A stretch of DNA of 64,000 bases from Chryseobacterium shigense (GCF_900156575.1 NZ_FTNY01000001.1:124001-188000); one strand, 5' to 3'. Positions 52,611 through 61,680 are shown, counted from the first letter of the stretch. Made by a program: numbers and translations. The notes: generated from the letters alone by a model not told the origin.

Positions 52611-52631
52611 TCTAATTTCTAACTTCTAATT
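52611..52631. repeat. TCTAAyT heptad array before bioA
   Basis: TCTAATT, TCTAACT, TCTAATT in perfect 7-base register, nine bases before the bioA start. It matches the array at 5530. Confidence 0.55.
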
Positions 52632-52639
52632 TAAAAAAA

Positions 52640-53965
52640 ATGAATAATACATCAATACAATCCTTACAATCAAGAGATAAAGCCGTCAACTGGCATCCTT
52701 ACACGCAGATGAAAACGGCAGGAGATGCAGTGCCTATCGTAAAAGGAAAGGGTGTTTATTTATATGATGAGAATGGGAAAAAGTATATTGATGCGGTTTC
52801 ATCCTGGTGGGTAACATTGCATGGTCACGCTCATCCTTATATTGCAGAACGGGTATTTCAACAGCTGAATACGCTGGAGCAGGTTATTTTTGCGGGTTTT
52901 ACCCATGAGCCAGCTGTTCAGTTATCAGAGAATTTATTACAACTGCTTCCTGAAAATCAGAAAAAGGTTTTTTATTCGGATAATGGCTCAACGGCGGTGG
53001 AAGCAGCGCTGAAGATGTGTATTCAGTATGCCTATAACTCAGGAAAAGAAAAAACCAAGATTATTGCTTTTAAAAATGCTTATCACGGTGATACGTTCGG
53101 GGCGATGTCTGTAAGCGGAAGAAGTGTATGGACAAAACCTTTCGGAAGTATGCTGTTTGAGGTGGTTTTTATCGATATACCCAACGCAGAAAATCTGGAA
53201 AGTTTGAAAATTCAGATTAGAGATCTGGCAGAAGAAACAGCCTGTTTTATCTATGAGCCATTGGTACAGGGTGCTGCAGGAATGCTGATGTACGAAGCCA
53301 AACATCTGGATGAACTGATGAAGTTTTGTCGAGATGAAGAAATTCTGATGATTCAGGACGAAGTATTCACAGGTTTCGGAAGAACGGGAAAGCTTTTTGC
53401 AGCTAATCATTTGACGGAAATGCCGGATATTATGTGTTTTTCAAAAGGGCTGACCGGCGGAACGATGCCTATGGGAATTACCACATGTTCACAGGAAATT
53501 TTCAATGCTTTTTTATCTGAAGATAAGTATAAAACGCTGTTTCACGGTCATTCTTTTACGGCGAATCCTTTAGCATGTACCGCAGCACTGGCCAGCATGG
53601 AACTTTTATTACAGGAAGAAACATTATCGGCCATTGATTGTATCAACAGACAGCATTCAGATTTTTCTAAAATTCTTTCAAAGCATCCGGATGTTGAAAA
53701 TGTACGTCAGACCGGAACTATTCTGGCTTTTGAGTATAAAACCGACCAAAATACTTCTTATTTTAATCAGATCGGAAAGGTTTTGTATGATGAATTTTTA
53801 GAACGCGGGATCATTATGCGTCCGCTGGGGAATGTGATGTATCTGGTTCCACCATACTGCATCACTTCAGAGGAATTGAATTTTATTTACCAGAATATAC
53901 TGGAGGTACTGGATGCTTTTAAGAATCCAGATCATTGCCCCACTGATGCAGCTGATCGAGAATAG
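52640..53965 (+). CDS. bioA: Adenosylmethionine-8-amino-7-oxononanoate transaminase BioA
   Basis: The 441-residue class III aminotransferase converts KAPA to DAPA using S-adenosylmethionine. Key segments are NWHPYTQMK, SSWWVTLHGHAHP, YSDNGSTAVEAALKM, the cofactor Asp region QDEVFTGFGRTG and the PLP-binding Lys in CFSKGLTGG. The N-terminal WHPYTQM motif separates BioA from other class III transaminases. It is separated from bioB by 113 bases of repeat, so it may be transcribed from its own or the operon promoter. Its 3' end overlaps the convergent HxlR gene by 47 bases. Confidence 0.96.
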   Translation: MNNTSIQSLQSRDKAVNWHPYTQMKTAGDAVPIVKGKGVYLYDENGKKYIDAVSSWWVTLHGHAHPYIAERVFQQLNTLEQVIFAGFTHEPAVQLSENLLQLLPENQKKVFYSDNGSTAVEAALKMCIQYAYNSGKEKTKIIAFKNAYHGDTFGAMSVSGRSVWTKPFGSMLFEVVFIDIPNAENLESLKIQIRDLAEETACFIYEPLVQGAAGMLMYEAKHLDELMKFCRDEEILMIQDEVFTGFGRTGKLFAANHLTEMPDIMCFSKGLTGGTMPMGITTCSQEIFNAFLSEDKYKTLFHGHSFTANPLACTAALASMELLLQEETLSAIDCINRQHSDFSKILSKHPDVENVRQTGTILAFEYKTDQNTSYFNQIGKVLYDEFLERGIIMRPLGNVMYLVPPYCITSEELNFIYQNILEVLDAFKNPDHCPTDAADRE

Positions 53966-54236
53966 GGCCTAATTTCCGGGCTTTATCCGTCAGCTTATAA
54001 TAGACTTCAGGAGGAAAATTGTAAACTTCAATCCGTTGAATCATATGATTTTCCTCCATTTGTTTCAGCTGCTCCGAAAGCACTTTCTTTGAAACTCTGG
54101 GCATTTTACGCCACAATTCTACAAAACGAACCTGCTCTTCCTCAAAAAGATTCTGAAGGATTAATGGTTTCCATTTTCCGGAAAGAATATCCAGGCTTCG
54201 TCTGAGCCCACAGTTTTTAAATTCTTCAAAATTCAT
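53919..54236 (-). CDS. HxlR-family regulator
   Basis: The 105-residue winged-HTH protein has Cys9 at the HxlR sensing position, followed by RSLDILSGKWKPLILQNL and RFVELWRKMPRVSKKVLSEQLKQME, and wing FPPEVYYKLT. It is divergent from the UlaG-like metallo-hydrolase gene at 54328 and convergent with bioA (47-base overlap of coding ends). The usual pattern is control of the divergent gene. It is a different paralogue from the one at 24925. Confidence 0.9.
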   Translation of the reverse strand: MNFEEFKNCGLRRSLDILSGKWKPLILQNLFEEEQVRFVELWRKMPRVSKKVLSEQLKQMEENHMIQRIEVYNFPPEVYYKLTDKARKLGPILDQLHQWGNDLDS

Positions 54237-54327
54237 AGATCCTTTTATATAAGTGGTGAACCTTTTGGTAACCGTCTATTATCCAGCCTTGATTTAACCC
54301 TAGTTTTGCAGGACAAAATTAAACAAA

Positions 54328-55092
54328 ATGAAACTGGAATTATGGCGCAATGCCACATTATTGATCCAAATCGGAGGAAAAAATATTTTAATTGATCCTA
54401 TGCTTGGAGCAAAAGATTCTCTTGGAAAATTTCCGATGACGGATAACGAACTGCTGAACCCATTGGTTGATCTCCCTTTCAGTGAAGAGGAACTGAAAGA
54501 TAAACTGTCCAAAATTGATGCTATAGCGGTCACTCATCTTCATCCCGATCACTGGGATGGAAAAGCGATTAAACTTTTAAACAAAGATATTCCTGTGATT
54601 TGTCCTGAAGTGATTGCAGAGCAGATAGCGCAGTCAGGTTTTAAACATATAATTTCCATTAAAGACAGCATTATTTGGGAAAACATCAATATTTCCATAA
54701 CACAGGGACAGCACGGAACCGGAGAAATAGGAGAGAAGATGGGAGAAGTCAATGGTTTTGTCTTTAAAACGGAAGAAAAAACACTTTACATCGTTGGCGA
54801 CAGTATCTGGTATGAAGGAATTGCCGCAGAAATTGATAAACACAGGCCTCAGCATATTGTGGTTGCAGGTGGTGCAGCGACTTTTGTGATGGGAGATCCT
54901 ATTATTATGACCAGCCGGGATATCATGAAAGTTTGTGAGTATATTCCGGAGGCGACCGTTTTGGTAACTCATCTTGAAGCGGTAAGTCATAGCAAAGAAG
55001 ACCGGAAATTTATTCAGCGGGAAATGATTAAAAACGGACTTCAAGATAGGTGCTTTGTTTTACAGGATGGTGAAGAATATCCTTTAGATTAA
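54328..55092 (+). CDS. UlaG-like MBL-fold metallo-hydrolase
   Basis: The 254-residue protein has the metal motif HLHPDH at residues 70-75 within VTHLHPDHWDG, preceded by the N-terminal strand LIQIGGKNILIDPML, and a second metal histidine in QGQHGTGEIG. The L-ascorbate-6-phosphate lactonase-like (UlaG) branch has this form. The substrate is unknown, and no ascorbate genes are nearby. It is divergent from the HxlR regulator. No signal peptide. Confidence 0.85.
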   Translation: MKLELWRNATLLIQIGGKNILIDPMLGAKDSLGKFPMTDNELLNPLVDLPFSEEELKDKLSKIDAIAVTHLHPDHWDGKAIKLLNKDIPVICPEVIAEQIAQSGFKHIISIKDSIIWENINISITQGQHGTGEIGEKMGEVNGFVFKTEEKTLYIVGDSIWYEGIAAEIDKHRPQHIVVAGGAATFVMGDPIIMTSRDIMKVCEYIPEATVLVTHLEAVSHSKEDRKFIQREMIKNGLQDRCFVLQDGEEYPLD

Positions 55093-55214
55093 ATTCTGAA
55101 GACCTCAAAATTATTCGGCAATATTTAGTTTTCCTTGTTGGCTTAAGTTCCCAAAGCCACCAGCAGAAACAGGCTATGGCGCATTTTTTGGATGCTCCTT
55201 TTAAATTAATTTCT

Positions 55215-55922
55215 ATGCTAACCTTATTTCTCTTGGAACTTAACTGGAAAGAATTGCTGATGGGACATGAAGAATGGTCCTTTCTACTGGAAATCATTCT
55301 CCGTACTTCCATTATGTTTCTTGCCATTATCATCGGATTGAGAGTTTTAGGCAAAAGGGGAGTCAAGCAGCTTTCTGTTTTTGAACTGGTCGTTATCATC
55401 GGTTTAGGCTCCGCAGCAGGTGACCCGATGTTTAACAAAGATGTCGGGATCGTTTCTTCGATCCTCGTTTTTATTGTCATTATTCTTTTATACAGGATCA
55501 TTACTTTTTTTATCGGAAGAAGCAAAGAGTTTGAAAAAATGGTGGAAGGAGCTTCCATATGTCTGATCCGGGATGGCGAATTTGCCATTGATAATTTTAA
55601 AAAAGAAAACCTTGGCAGCGATGAGTTTTTTGCAGAACTGAGATTAAGAGGCGTTTCCCAATTGGGACAGATAGAAACTGCTATTGTAGAAAGTTCCGGA
55701 CAAATCAGTGTTTTTTATTACGAGGACAAAGATGTGAAACACGGACTTCCGATCATGCCCGAATCCTTAAAATATTCATTAAAAAATATAAGCAAAGAAG
55801 GTCAGTATTCCTGTACATTCTGTGGGCATACCGAATTAAAACAACAAGGAAAAGCGGGAAACTGTCCTAAATGCAGGAAAGATGAATGGGTGGAGGCAAG
55901 CAGTAAAAGAAGAGTGACATAA
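55215..55922 (+). CDS. DUF421/YetF-family membrane protein with zinc-ribbon-like tail
   Basis: Starting at ATG 55215 the protein has about 235 residues (MLTLFLLELNWKEL); an ATG at 55176 and one at 55260 are alternatives. Three hydrophobic helices are followed by the YetF core LRVLGKRGVKQLSVFELVVIIGLG and a cytoplasmic beta domain (VEGASICLIRDGEFAIDNFKKENL, LRLRGVSQLGQIETAIVE). The C-terminus adds CxxC...CxxC (CTFCGH and CPKC), a zinc-ribbon-like tail absent from many YetF proteins. The function of the family is poorly known. It is 122 bases after the MBL gene. Confidence 0.83.
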   Translation: MLTLFLLELNWKELLMGHEEWSFLLEIILRTSIMFLAIIIGLRVLGKRGVKQLSVFELVVIIGLGSAAGDPMFNKDVGIVSSILVFIVIILLYRIITFFIGRSKEFEKMVEGASICLIRDGEFAIDNFKKENLGSDEFFAELRLRGVSQLGQIETAIVESSGQISVFYYEDKDVKHGLPIMPESLKYSLKNISKEGQYSCTFCGHTELKQQGKAGNCPKCRKDEWVEASSKRRVT

Positions 55923-56124
55923 GTTAAGACTTGAGCCTCTCAGCAAATCTTTACCGCTACTTTATTACTAAATTTGTAAGATTAAATAATACTGGACGAA
56001 TCATGAAACATGTAAATAATTAATATTTTCCCGCTTTTAAGCTTCTCAAAAGGTTAATTGAGCCTAACAAAGATGTTTTTGTGGGGTTTTTATTTTAATT
56101 TCGTTTTGTATTAAAAAAATAAAA

Positions 56125-56691
56125 ATGAAAAATAAAAACATATTGGAAAGGCTGAAAAAGGGGGAAGCTATTCATCCCAATGATCCTGAATATCATATGA
56201 TAAATGAGATCGTAAACAGAACGATTGCACTGTCTCAGAAGCTAAATAGTGCGACAGACATCCACCAGGTCCGTGATTGTATGAGTGAAATTACGGAGGT
56301 TACCATTGACGAAAGCACCACGATATTCTCGCCGTTTTACACCAATTTCGGAAAATTCATTGCCCTTGGGAAAAATATTTTTATCAATCATGCCTGTTCC
56401 TTTCTGGATATGGGCGGAATTACAATAGAAGACAACGTTTTGATTGGTCCCAAAGTAAACCTGATTACAGAAAATCATCCGCTGGATCCCAAAAACAGAA
56501 GAGCACTCATCACCCAACCCATTCTCATCAAAAAAGGAGCATGGATTGGTGCCGGAGCGATCATCCTTCCCGGAGTTACTATTGGCGAGAATGCTGTAGT
56601 TGCAGCCGGGGCAGTCGTTTCAAAAGATGTTCCTGATGATACAATCGTAGGGGGAGTTCCGGCTAAAATAATTAAATCAATTGATCAATGA
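56125..56691 (+). CDS. Hexapeptide-repeat sugar O-acetyltransferase (maa/NodL-like)
   Basis: The 188-residue protein is a left-handed beta-helix acetyltransferase. An N-terminal helical region (MINEIVNRTIALSQKLNS) resembles the maltose-acetyltransferase domain, and hexapeptide steps such as GAWIGAGAIILPGVTIGENAVVAAGAVV follow, with HPLDP containing the catalytic-type His. Members O-acetylate sugars or other hydroxyls with acetyl-CoA. Followed by a degraded hydrolase remnant; the neighbouring genes give no specific clue to substrate. Confidence 0.88.
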   Translation: MKNKNILERLKKGEAIHPNDPEYHMINEIVNRTIALSQKLNSATDIHQVRDCMSEITEVTIDESTTIFSPFYTNFGKFIALGKNIFINHACSFLDMGGITIEDNVLIGPKVNLITENHPLDPKNRRALITQPILIKKGAWIGAGAIILPGVTIGENAVVAAGAVVSKDVPDDTIVGGVPAKIIKSIDQ

Positions 56692-56795
56692 TGAAAAATC
56701 AATAGGGGCTTTATCCCTATATCTTCTGTTTTCAGGGAAAGTAGCATCACAGAATGTAAAAAAGAATCATCATGATTCAAAAAAAAAAATAAAAT

Positions 56796-56976
56796 GGAAA
56801 ATATCCGGCCATTATTGTACGACATCCGATGAGTGCGGTAAAGGAGCAGACTGCTGATTTGTACACATCCAAAATGGCCGAAAAAGGTTTTGTGACCTTA
56901 GCGATTGATCTTTCCTTTTGGGGAGAACGTGCCGGAGAACCGGGAAATGCTGTGGCCCTTGATGGAGACTTTTATA
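56796..56976 (+). pseudogene. Truncated alpha/beta-hydrolase fragment
   Basis: About 60 codons read GKYPAIIVRHPMSAVKEQT, then KMAEKGFVTLAIDLSFWGERAGEPGN, which is the strand-3/strand-4 region of dienelactone-hydrolase-like alpha/beta-hydrolases. An in-frame stop lies just upstream, so the N-terminus is missing, and the frame runs into the 3' end of the convergent MFS gene without the nucleophile elbow or catalytic His. It is a remnant from deletion; the insertion of foreign DNA is not evident. Confidence 0.65.
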
Positions 56977-56979
56977 TTT

Positions 56980-58185
56980 TTAATCTTCAACACATTGATT
57001 TCGTGCCGCCTTCATTCCAAAATAGAACATCACAAGGACGGCAAAACTTAAAAAGTAGAAAGAACTTTTCCATGAAACATCCCAGTCATGAAGTTTTCCG
57101 AATACCGGAGGTCCAAATGCTGCAATCAGATAGCCTACAGATTGTGCCATTCCCGATATTTTCACCGCATTGGCGCTGTTTTTTGTCTTTGTTGAAAAGA
57201 ACAGAATCGATAAACTGAAAGACAGACCATTGGAGATCCCGATCATCATAGCATTAGCATAAATCCATTGAGACTGCAGCCATGCGAACATCATTGTGCT
57301 TACGAACATTAGCGTACAGATAAAAACAATCAGAATCCGCTGGTTTTTCATTTTTCCGGCAATGATAGGAGCGCAAAAAGTAACAGGAATCATAGTAATC
57401 TGAATGACAAACAGAACCCACCCCGTACTTTCCCCCTTCATATGGTAATCCGTCAGGAATGAAGGAAGCCAGGCCATGATGCAATAATAAAACAATGACT
57501 GCAAGCCCATAAAAACGCTGATATTCCATGCCTGAGCAGATTTAAACATATTAAAATCAGAACGGCTTACTGCTGCTTTTGCCTGATCCGGATTTTTTTT
57601 ATTGAAAATTAATTCAAGAATTAAAACGAATAATCCAAGGGCCGCAATCACAAGCCAGATGCCCAGTGAACCACGCCATCCGAACCCTGTCCATTCACCT
57701 ATTTTTACGCTGAAACCTGACGCAAGTGCCGCGGTAAGATTCATGGAAACAGCGAAAATTCCCGTCATCAGACCCATCTGTTTTGGAAAATTATTCTTGA
57801 TATAGCCCGGAGTCACCACATTTCCTATACAAATACCCAATCCTATGAATACAGACCCTGCAAAAAGCATCCAGAGAGATCCTGCAATTCTTAAAAACAG
57901 ACCAAAACTCAAAATTATAAGAGAATACATCAGAAATCTGCTGATACTGAATTGATGCGAAAATCTGCTGACCAAAACCGAACAGGTCGCAAACATAAAG
58001 AGAGGAATAGAAGTAAGCAAACTGACCTGAAAACTGTCAAGTTTCAGAGCATTCCGTATATCAGGCAGTACAGGAGATACAGAAATAATAGGAGATCTGA
58101 GATTGCTGGAAATCAGGATCACAACCAGTACATTAATCAGCATCAGAACGTAAGAAGCATTTTTTCTTGTTTCATTCTTCATCAT
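56980..58185 (-). CDS. MFS transporter (CynX/NimT-like)
   Basis: The 401-residue protein has twelve hydrophobic helices with the CynX/NimT start LRSPIISVSPVLPDIRNALKLD and the motif GIGNVVTPGYIKNNFPKQMGLMTG (two halves read separately as GICIGNVVTPGYIK and FPKQMGLMTGIFA). Family members move cyanate or 2-nitroimidazole, or are uncharacterised. It is divergent from an AraC regulator at 58258, with a 72-base shared promoter, a common arrangement for a regulator and its exporter. Its 3' end is abutted by the hydrolase remnant. Confidence 0.87.
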   Translation of the reverse strand: MMKNETRKNASYVLMLINVLVVILISSNLRSPIISVSPVLPDIRNALKLDSFQVSLLTSIPLFMFATCSVLVSRFSHQFSISRFLMYSLIILSFGLFLRIAGSLWMLFAGSVFIGLGICIGNVVTPGYIKNNFPKQMGLMTGIFAVSMNLTAALASGFSVKIGEWTGFGWRGSLGIWLVIAALGLFVLILELIFNKKNPDQAKAAVSRSDFNMFKSAQAWNISVFMGLQSLFYYCIMAWLPSFLTDYHMKGESTGWVLFVIQITMIPVTFCAPIIAGKMKNQRILIVFICTLMFVSTMMFAWLQSQWIYANAMMIGISNGLSFSLSILFFSTKTKNSANAVKISGMAQSVGYLIAAFGPPVFGKLHDWDVSWKSSFYFLSFAVLVMFYFGMKAARNQCVED

Positions 58186-58201
58186 ACAATAAATATTTTG
58201 T

Positions 58202-58235
58202 GCAAAATTAAGTCAGTTGTTTTGTTTAATTTTGC
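58202..58235. promoter_or_regulatory. Divergent promoters forming an inverted repeat
   Basis: GCAAAATTAA (58202-58211) and its exact complement TTAATTTTGC (58226-58235) each contain a -7 TAATTTTG box, one for the transporter (minus) and one for the AraC gene (plus). The 14-base spacing makes a symmetric site that a single AraC dimer or competition between polymerases could use. No -33 boxes were found at the right distance. Confidence 0.6.
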
Positions 58236-58257
58236 CAAAGTTTTAACTTAAAACGAC

Positions 58258-59040
58258 ATGGATCTACACGACACGATAACGATTGAAGAGCTGGATAAGC
58301 CTTATTTTGTATGGTTTGAAGACAACTGGCGGCATGATGATATCCTTCATACCCATAAAAAAGGTCAGCTGGTGTATGTAGAAAGCGGATTTCAGTACAT
58401 CACCGTGGACGGGAAGATCTATCTGCTTCCACAAAACCATGCAGCATGGATTCCTCCCGGATTCATGCATAAAACCAATTCACATTCTGAGAAAATTAAG
58501 CTGATGATTATGTTTGCAGATACAAATCCAAATATTTCTTTTCATCACGAAATCAATGTGTTCTCGGTGCCTCCCGTTTTGAAAGAAATGATAAAATATG
58601 CAGAAAGATGGTCAAAAAACACCTCAAAAGATCAGGATGAAATGCTGTTTCTACAAGCACTTTTCAATGAACTGCCGCGTTTTGTAGAGCATTCGCTGAA
58701 GCTTCATATCAGTCTTCCTAAAGATAAACGTTTGTCTGAGCCTATGGAATACCTTCACAAACACTATCAGGAAGATATCAGGATAGAAGATTTAAGCGAT
58801 ATTGTTCTTCTATCATTACGAACGTTAGAACGGATCTTTAAAAAAGAAACCGGAATGACCTTAAGCAAATACCAGCAGATATTGAGGATTATCAAAAGTC
58901 TCGAGTTGCTGAGTTCCGGTGATCTTACAATTTCGGAAACGGCATACAAAGTAGGGTACAGAAGTGTGCAGGCTTTTACGAGAAGTTTCCAGTCTGTCAT
59001 GCAGACTAAGCCGACAGATTTTGTGAAAACAACCCAGTAA
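58258..59040 (+). CDS. AraC-family transcriptional regulator
   Basis: The 260-residue protein has an N-terminal cupin-like ligand domain (HTHKKGQLVYVESGFQYIT, PPGFMHKTNSH) and a C-terminal double HTH (MEYLHKHYQEDIRIEDLSDI, LRTLERIFKKETGMTLSKYQ, SETAYKVGYRSVQAFTRSF). It is of the type that controls a divergent transporter. The ligand is unknown. It is separated by 72 bases from the CynX-like gene start. Confidence 0.9.
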   Translation: MDLHDTITIEELDKPYFVWFEDNWRHDDILHTHKKGQLVYVESGFQYITVDGKIYLLPQNHAAWIPPGFMHKTNSHSEKIKLMIMFADTNPNISFHHEINVFSVPPVLKEMIKYAERWSKNTSKDQDEMLFLQALFNELPRFVEHSLKLHISLPKDKRLSEPMEYLHKHYQEDIRIEDLSDIVLLSLRTLERIFKKETGMTLSKYQQILRIIKSLELLSSGDLTISETAYKVGYRSVQAFTRSFQSVMQTKPTDFVKTTQ

Positions 59041-59279
59041 AAATTAGCGGAATTTTAATAAAACCCTCAAGGTAGTCTATAGATCAACCTGTTATGGCTT
59101 TAAGTGTTCTGGAATTCAAATAAGCATTCGCACTCATTTTATTTTCAGCTTTGCTTTGTCATTGCACCAAAGCGGACCTTAAACGAGGTTGATTTTAAAT
59201 TCTGGCATGGTAACCCGTATCCTGCAACTGTATTTTCACATACCCATGAAATAAACATTTACGTCTGCACATAATGAAA

Positions 59280-59304
59280 AAGGTCCCCTGAATCAGGAGA
59301 CCTT
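59280..59304 (-). terminator. Terminator-like hairpin
   Basis: Arms AAGGTC and CCTGA pair with TCAGG and GACCTT (one C-A mismatch) around a tight loop. On the minus strand it is followed by a short T tract; on the plus strand by A residues. It could end minus-strand transcription through the spacer. Confidence 0.5.
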
Positions 59305-59433
59305 AAAAAAACACAAATGATGAAAAAAAATTATTTCGAAGCACAAATATAAGCAAAATTTCTATTATCAAAATCATTATATAGGCATAAAAATTAAAAA
59401 ATTATGAATTCTATTTGAAAATAAGTACCGCTA

Positions 59434-59602
59434 TCAATGTCCCTTTTCTTTCTGTTTTTTGCAATCCTTTTCAACAGCATAGAGGATAAGACCAGAAACA
59501 ATCCAGCCTATAATATACTTATCCGCTAAATGCCATTGACATCATAGATTAGATAGATCACAAGCAGTGCCGGAATAAAAAATAACTTGTCTAAAAATGC
59601 TG
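59434..59602 (-). pseudogene. Frameshifted small membrane-protein remnant
   Basis: On the minus strand one frame reads FLDKLFFIPALLVIYLIYDV and a second frame, shortly after, reads ADKYIIGWIVSGLILYAVEK followed by a basic tail and a stop at 59434-59436. Together they look like one small two-helix membrane protein broken by a frameshift, with no ATG at the beginning. This is pattern reading only. Confidence 0.35.
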
Positions 59603-59749
59603 ATTATGGTGCCAATTAATTATGATTTATCGATGAAAACCCAATCACAGTAGATGGCCGTTAGTGAAGCAGCTGATGCAATAGGTTGTAAAAATTCACG
59701 CCATTTTTCTAGTATGGAAAAGTTTCCAGTTAGTTAAAAAAAAGACTGA

Positions 59750-60361
59750 TCAATAGAATATTTTACCGTTTTGTATCCTCACTGTTTTTTCCCTCTCCAT
59801 TTTTTTGACTACCCTGATCACCGTTTCTACACATAAACCGGTAAGGGAGGCCAGCTGCTGCCGCGTAAACGGAAACTGGTAGGAGTATTTACTGGTGTAT
59901 TGGTTATAAGATTTCAGACTTTCCATCACCCGTTTTACTTTAGTACCGGGATCAGACGCTGAAATATTATTCATCATTACATGCCTGTAATACATTCTTT
60001 CTGCCGTATAGCTGTAGAGTTTTGACATCAGATGGGGGGAGCTGCCGATAAGCGACAGAAATTTACTCTTCTCCAGCCTGATGATCTCACAGCCAGTCAT
60101 AGCCACGGCATTCACAGGGTAGGCTTTATCAATAAACAAAGCACTCTCCACAAGGCAATGCCCGTCAAAAGGAACACTGTGAATGATTTCCCGTCCATCT
60201 TCATGGTAATTATTGATCTTGACGGTTCCGGTTTTGATCTGAAAATAATATTTGGGCATATCACCTTCTTTAAAAACAGCATCATTGATGGCGTACTTCA
60301 TCAGTTCGGCTCCTGAGGAAAGTAAAAGTTCTTCATCGATTATCATAGTAATATCAGGCAT
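59750..60361 (-). CDS. Crp/Fnr-family transcriptional regulator (paralogue 2)
   Basis: The 203-residue protein has the same layout as that at 11630: barrel (VFKEGDMPKYYFQIKTG, DGHCLVESALFIDKAYPVNAVA), linker helix AERMYYRHVMMNNIS and C-terminal HTH FTRQQLASLTGLCVETVIRV. The two proteins are close paralogues, with nearly identical recognition helices. No adjacent target gene is evident: it is flanked by two spacers. Effector unknown. Confidence 0.88.
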   Translation of the reverse strand: MPDITMIIDEELLLSSGAELMKYAINDAVFKEGDMPKYYFQIKTGTVKINNYHEDGREIIHSVPFDGHCLVESALFIDKAYPVNAVAMTGCEIIRLEKSKFLSLIGSSPHLMSKLYSYTAERMYYRHVMMNNISASDPGTKVKRVMESLKSYNQYTSKYSYQFPFTRQQLASLTGLCVETVIRVVKKMEREKTVRIQNGKIFY

Positions 60362-60787
60362 GCAGAATCTGGAATTGAATTTAAAAAAAACAATATCACT
60401 TTTCGGTTTGTAATTTTATCATTCAAAAATAAATATTAGTTCATTAAAAGTCAATATAATATTTAAAATTTAACATATCGACAACGAAATTGTCGCAACA
60501 TGACTCCAGTCATAAAATCCATTATCCTTTTTTTTTACTTTTGATTATAAGCATTAAACACTTCCATATATCTCAACACATTACATTTTAACATCAGGCC
60601 TCTCCATGGAGAGGTTTTTTACTTCTGGAATTAAAACACAGTTTTTTAAAAAAAATAGGAAGATTTTTGTTGCGTGCTGTTTGAGAAAATATTGGTCTTT
60701 AGAAGTAAGCAGATAAAAATTTCAGGTTGTGATTCTGCTCATCAATAAATCCTAATCGTTTTCATACCTTAGTCCAAATTCAAGATA
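60362..60787. other. 426-bp spacer with orphan terminator
   Basis: No ORF. AT-rich DNA with a strong plus-strand terminator at 60599 that has no gene upstream on that strand until 59040, so a small RNA may be encoded between about 60480 and 60620. Confidence 0.4.
60599..60620 (+). terminator. Orphan rho-independent terminator
   Basis: CCTCTC-CATG-GAGAGG followed by six T residues. This is a strong, self-complementary hairpin not linked to any plus-strand gene. Confidence 0.75.
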
Positions 60788-61396
60788 ATGAAACCAAAGC
60801 AGATCAAAGGAGTGCCGGAACAACATTCCGGTGGATTTCACGATACAGAAAGTCAAAAACAGTTTGACCCCGCACTTATTGCGTTAAAATTTGAACTCTT
60901 GAAAAACCGGTTTTTCAATGTTAAGCAATGGGAAAGTTATTGTGGGAAAGGATTTGCAGCATTTAAGCTTTATGATTCGGCAGGAAATGAGGTTCAAAGA
61001 ACTCCTCAGGTAGGGGATTTTATAAGAATAGATATTCCCGGTCCCGGAGAAAAAGAAGCGAAAGGCTATGATTGGGTAGAAATTACAGATATGTGCTTTG
61101 AGGAGGACAATAGCTCAGAAAATATTGTCATGACCTGCAGCCCTTCAAAAGACCCTAAAAACCCGAAAAAAGACCACATTGCTCATTTTTATAGCAGTAA
61201 ATCAACATCTACGTTTGTCATTTCCAGAACACCCACTCATGTCAAAGCAGCAGTTTACGGAAGGAACGAAAGTCCCAACTTCAACGCTGGATTTGCAGAC
61301 ATTGTCAGAAACCTTATGGTAGCCGCGGGTGGAATCATGGGCGTTTCCAAGATCCAGTGGAAAAGACTATCAGATGGCTTTCTGGATTTTGAATAA
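60788..61396 (+). CDS. Conserved-looking protein of unknown function
   Basis: The 202-residue soluble protein is not recognised. Visible features are a positively charged N-terminus with a Gly-His-rich start (PEQHSGGFHDTESQKQFDP), a central PQVGDFIRIDIPGPGEKEAKGYDWVEI segment suggestive of a beta-barrel fold, two cysteines, and a helical C-terminus (NAGFADIVRNLMVAAGGIMG). No signal peptide, transmembrane segment or catalytic motif. Codon usage looks like its neighbours. It is monocistronic. Confidence 0.6.
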   Translation: MKPKQIKGVPEQHSGGFHDTESQKQFDPALIALKFELLKNRFFNVKQWESYCGKGFAAFKLYDSAGNEVQRTPQVGDFIRIDIPGPGEKEAKGYDWVEITDMCFEEDNSSENIVMTCSPSKDPKNPKKDHIAHFYSSKSTSTFVISRTPTHVKAAVYGRNESPNFNAGFADIVRNLMVAAGGIMGVSKIQWKRLSDGFLDFE

Positions 61397-61680
61397 AGAC
61401 GAATCATGACCTTTCTTTTTTTATATTTTTCCATAAATCTCCTATCATTACTGCATTAAAACCAGATAAAATAAGAAGTTGTAAAGAAATTTCCGTAAAA
61501 ATACTTTAGAGGGGATGGTTTAGAGTCTGGAGAATGCTGAAATAAGGTTGCTGATCTCTAATTGTTTACAGAATATTTCCTTTTTTTGAATGAGTACTAT
61601 GGATGGAAAAGACTTCTGACACAGAGAAAATTTCTCATAAAATTAATATAAAGATTCATTTTTAGGAAAAATTTAAGCCT
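61397..61680. other. Spacer without recognised gene
   Basis: AT-rich DNA leading to the metal-efflux promoter. No hairpin or regulatory motif was recognised in it. Confidence 0.4.

Larger units (their letters stand above)
59041..59749. other. 709-bp spacer with hairpin and gene remnant
   Basis: No intact gene was found. It contains a 25-base hairpin at 59280 and a two-frame remnant of a small membrane protein on the minus strand (59434-59602). The rest is featureless AT-rich sequence. Confidence 0.5.

Noticed and set aside
50887..52631. Heptad arrays as a CRISPR array
   Set aside because: Repeat unit is only 7 bases without spacers, and no cas gene is present.
59317..59352. Short leader-peptide ORF after the hairpin
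   Set aside because: Only about 11 codons, no downstream gene on that strand and no ribosome-binding site.
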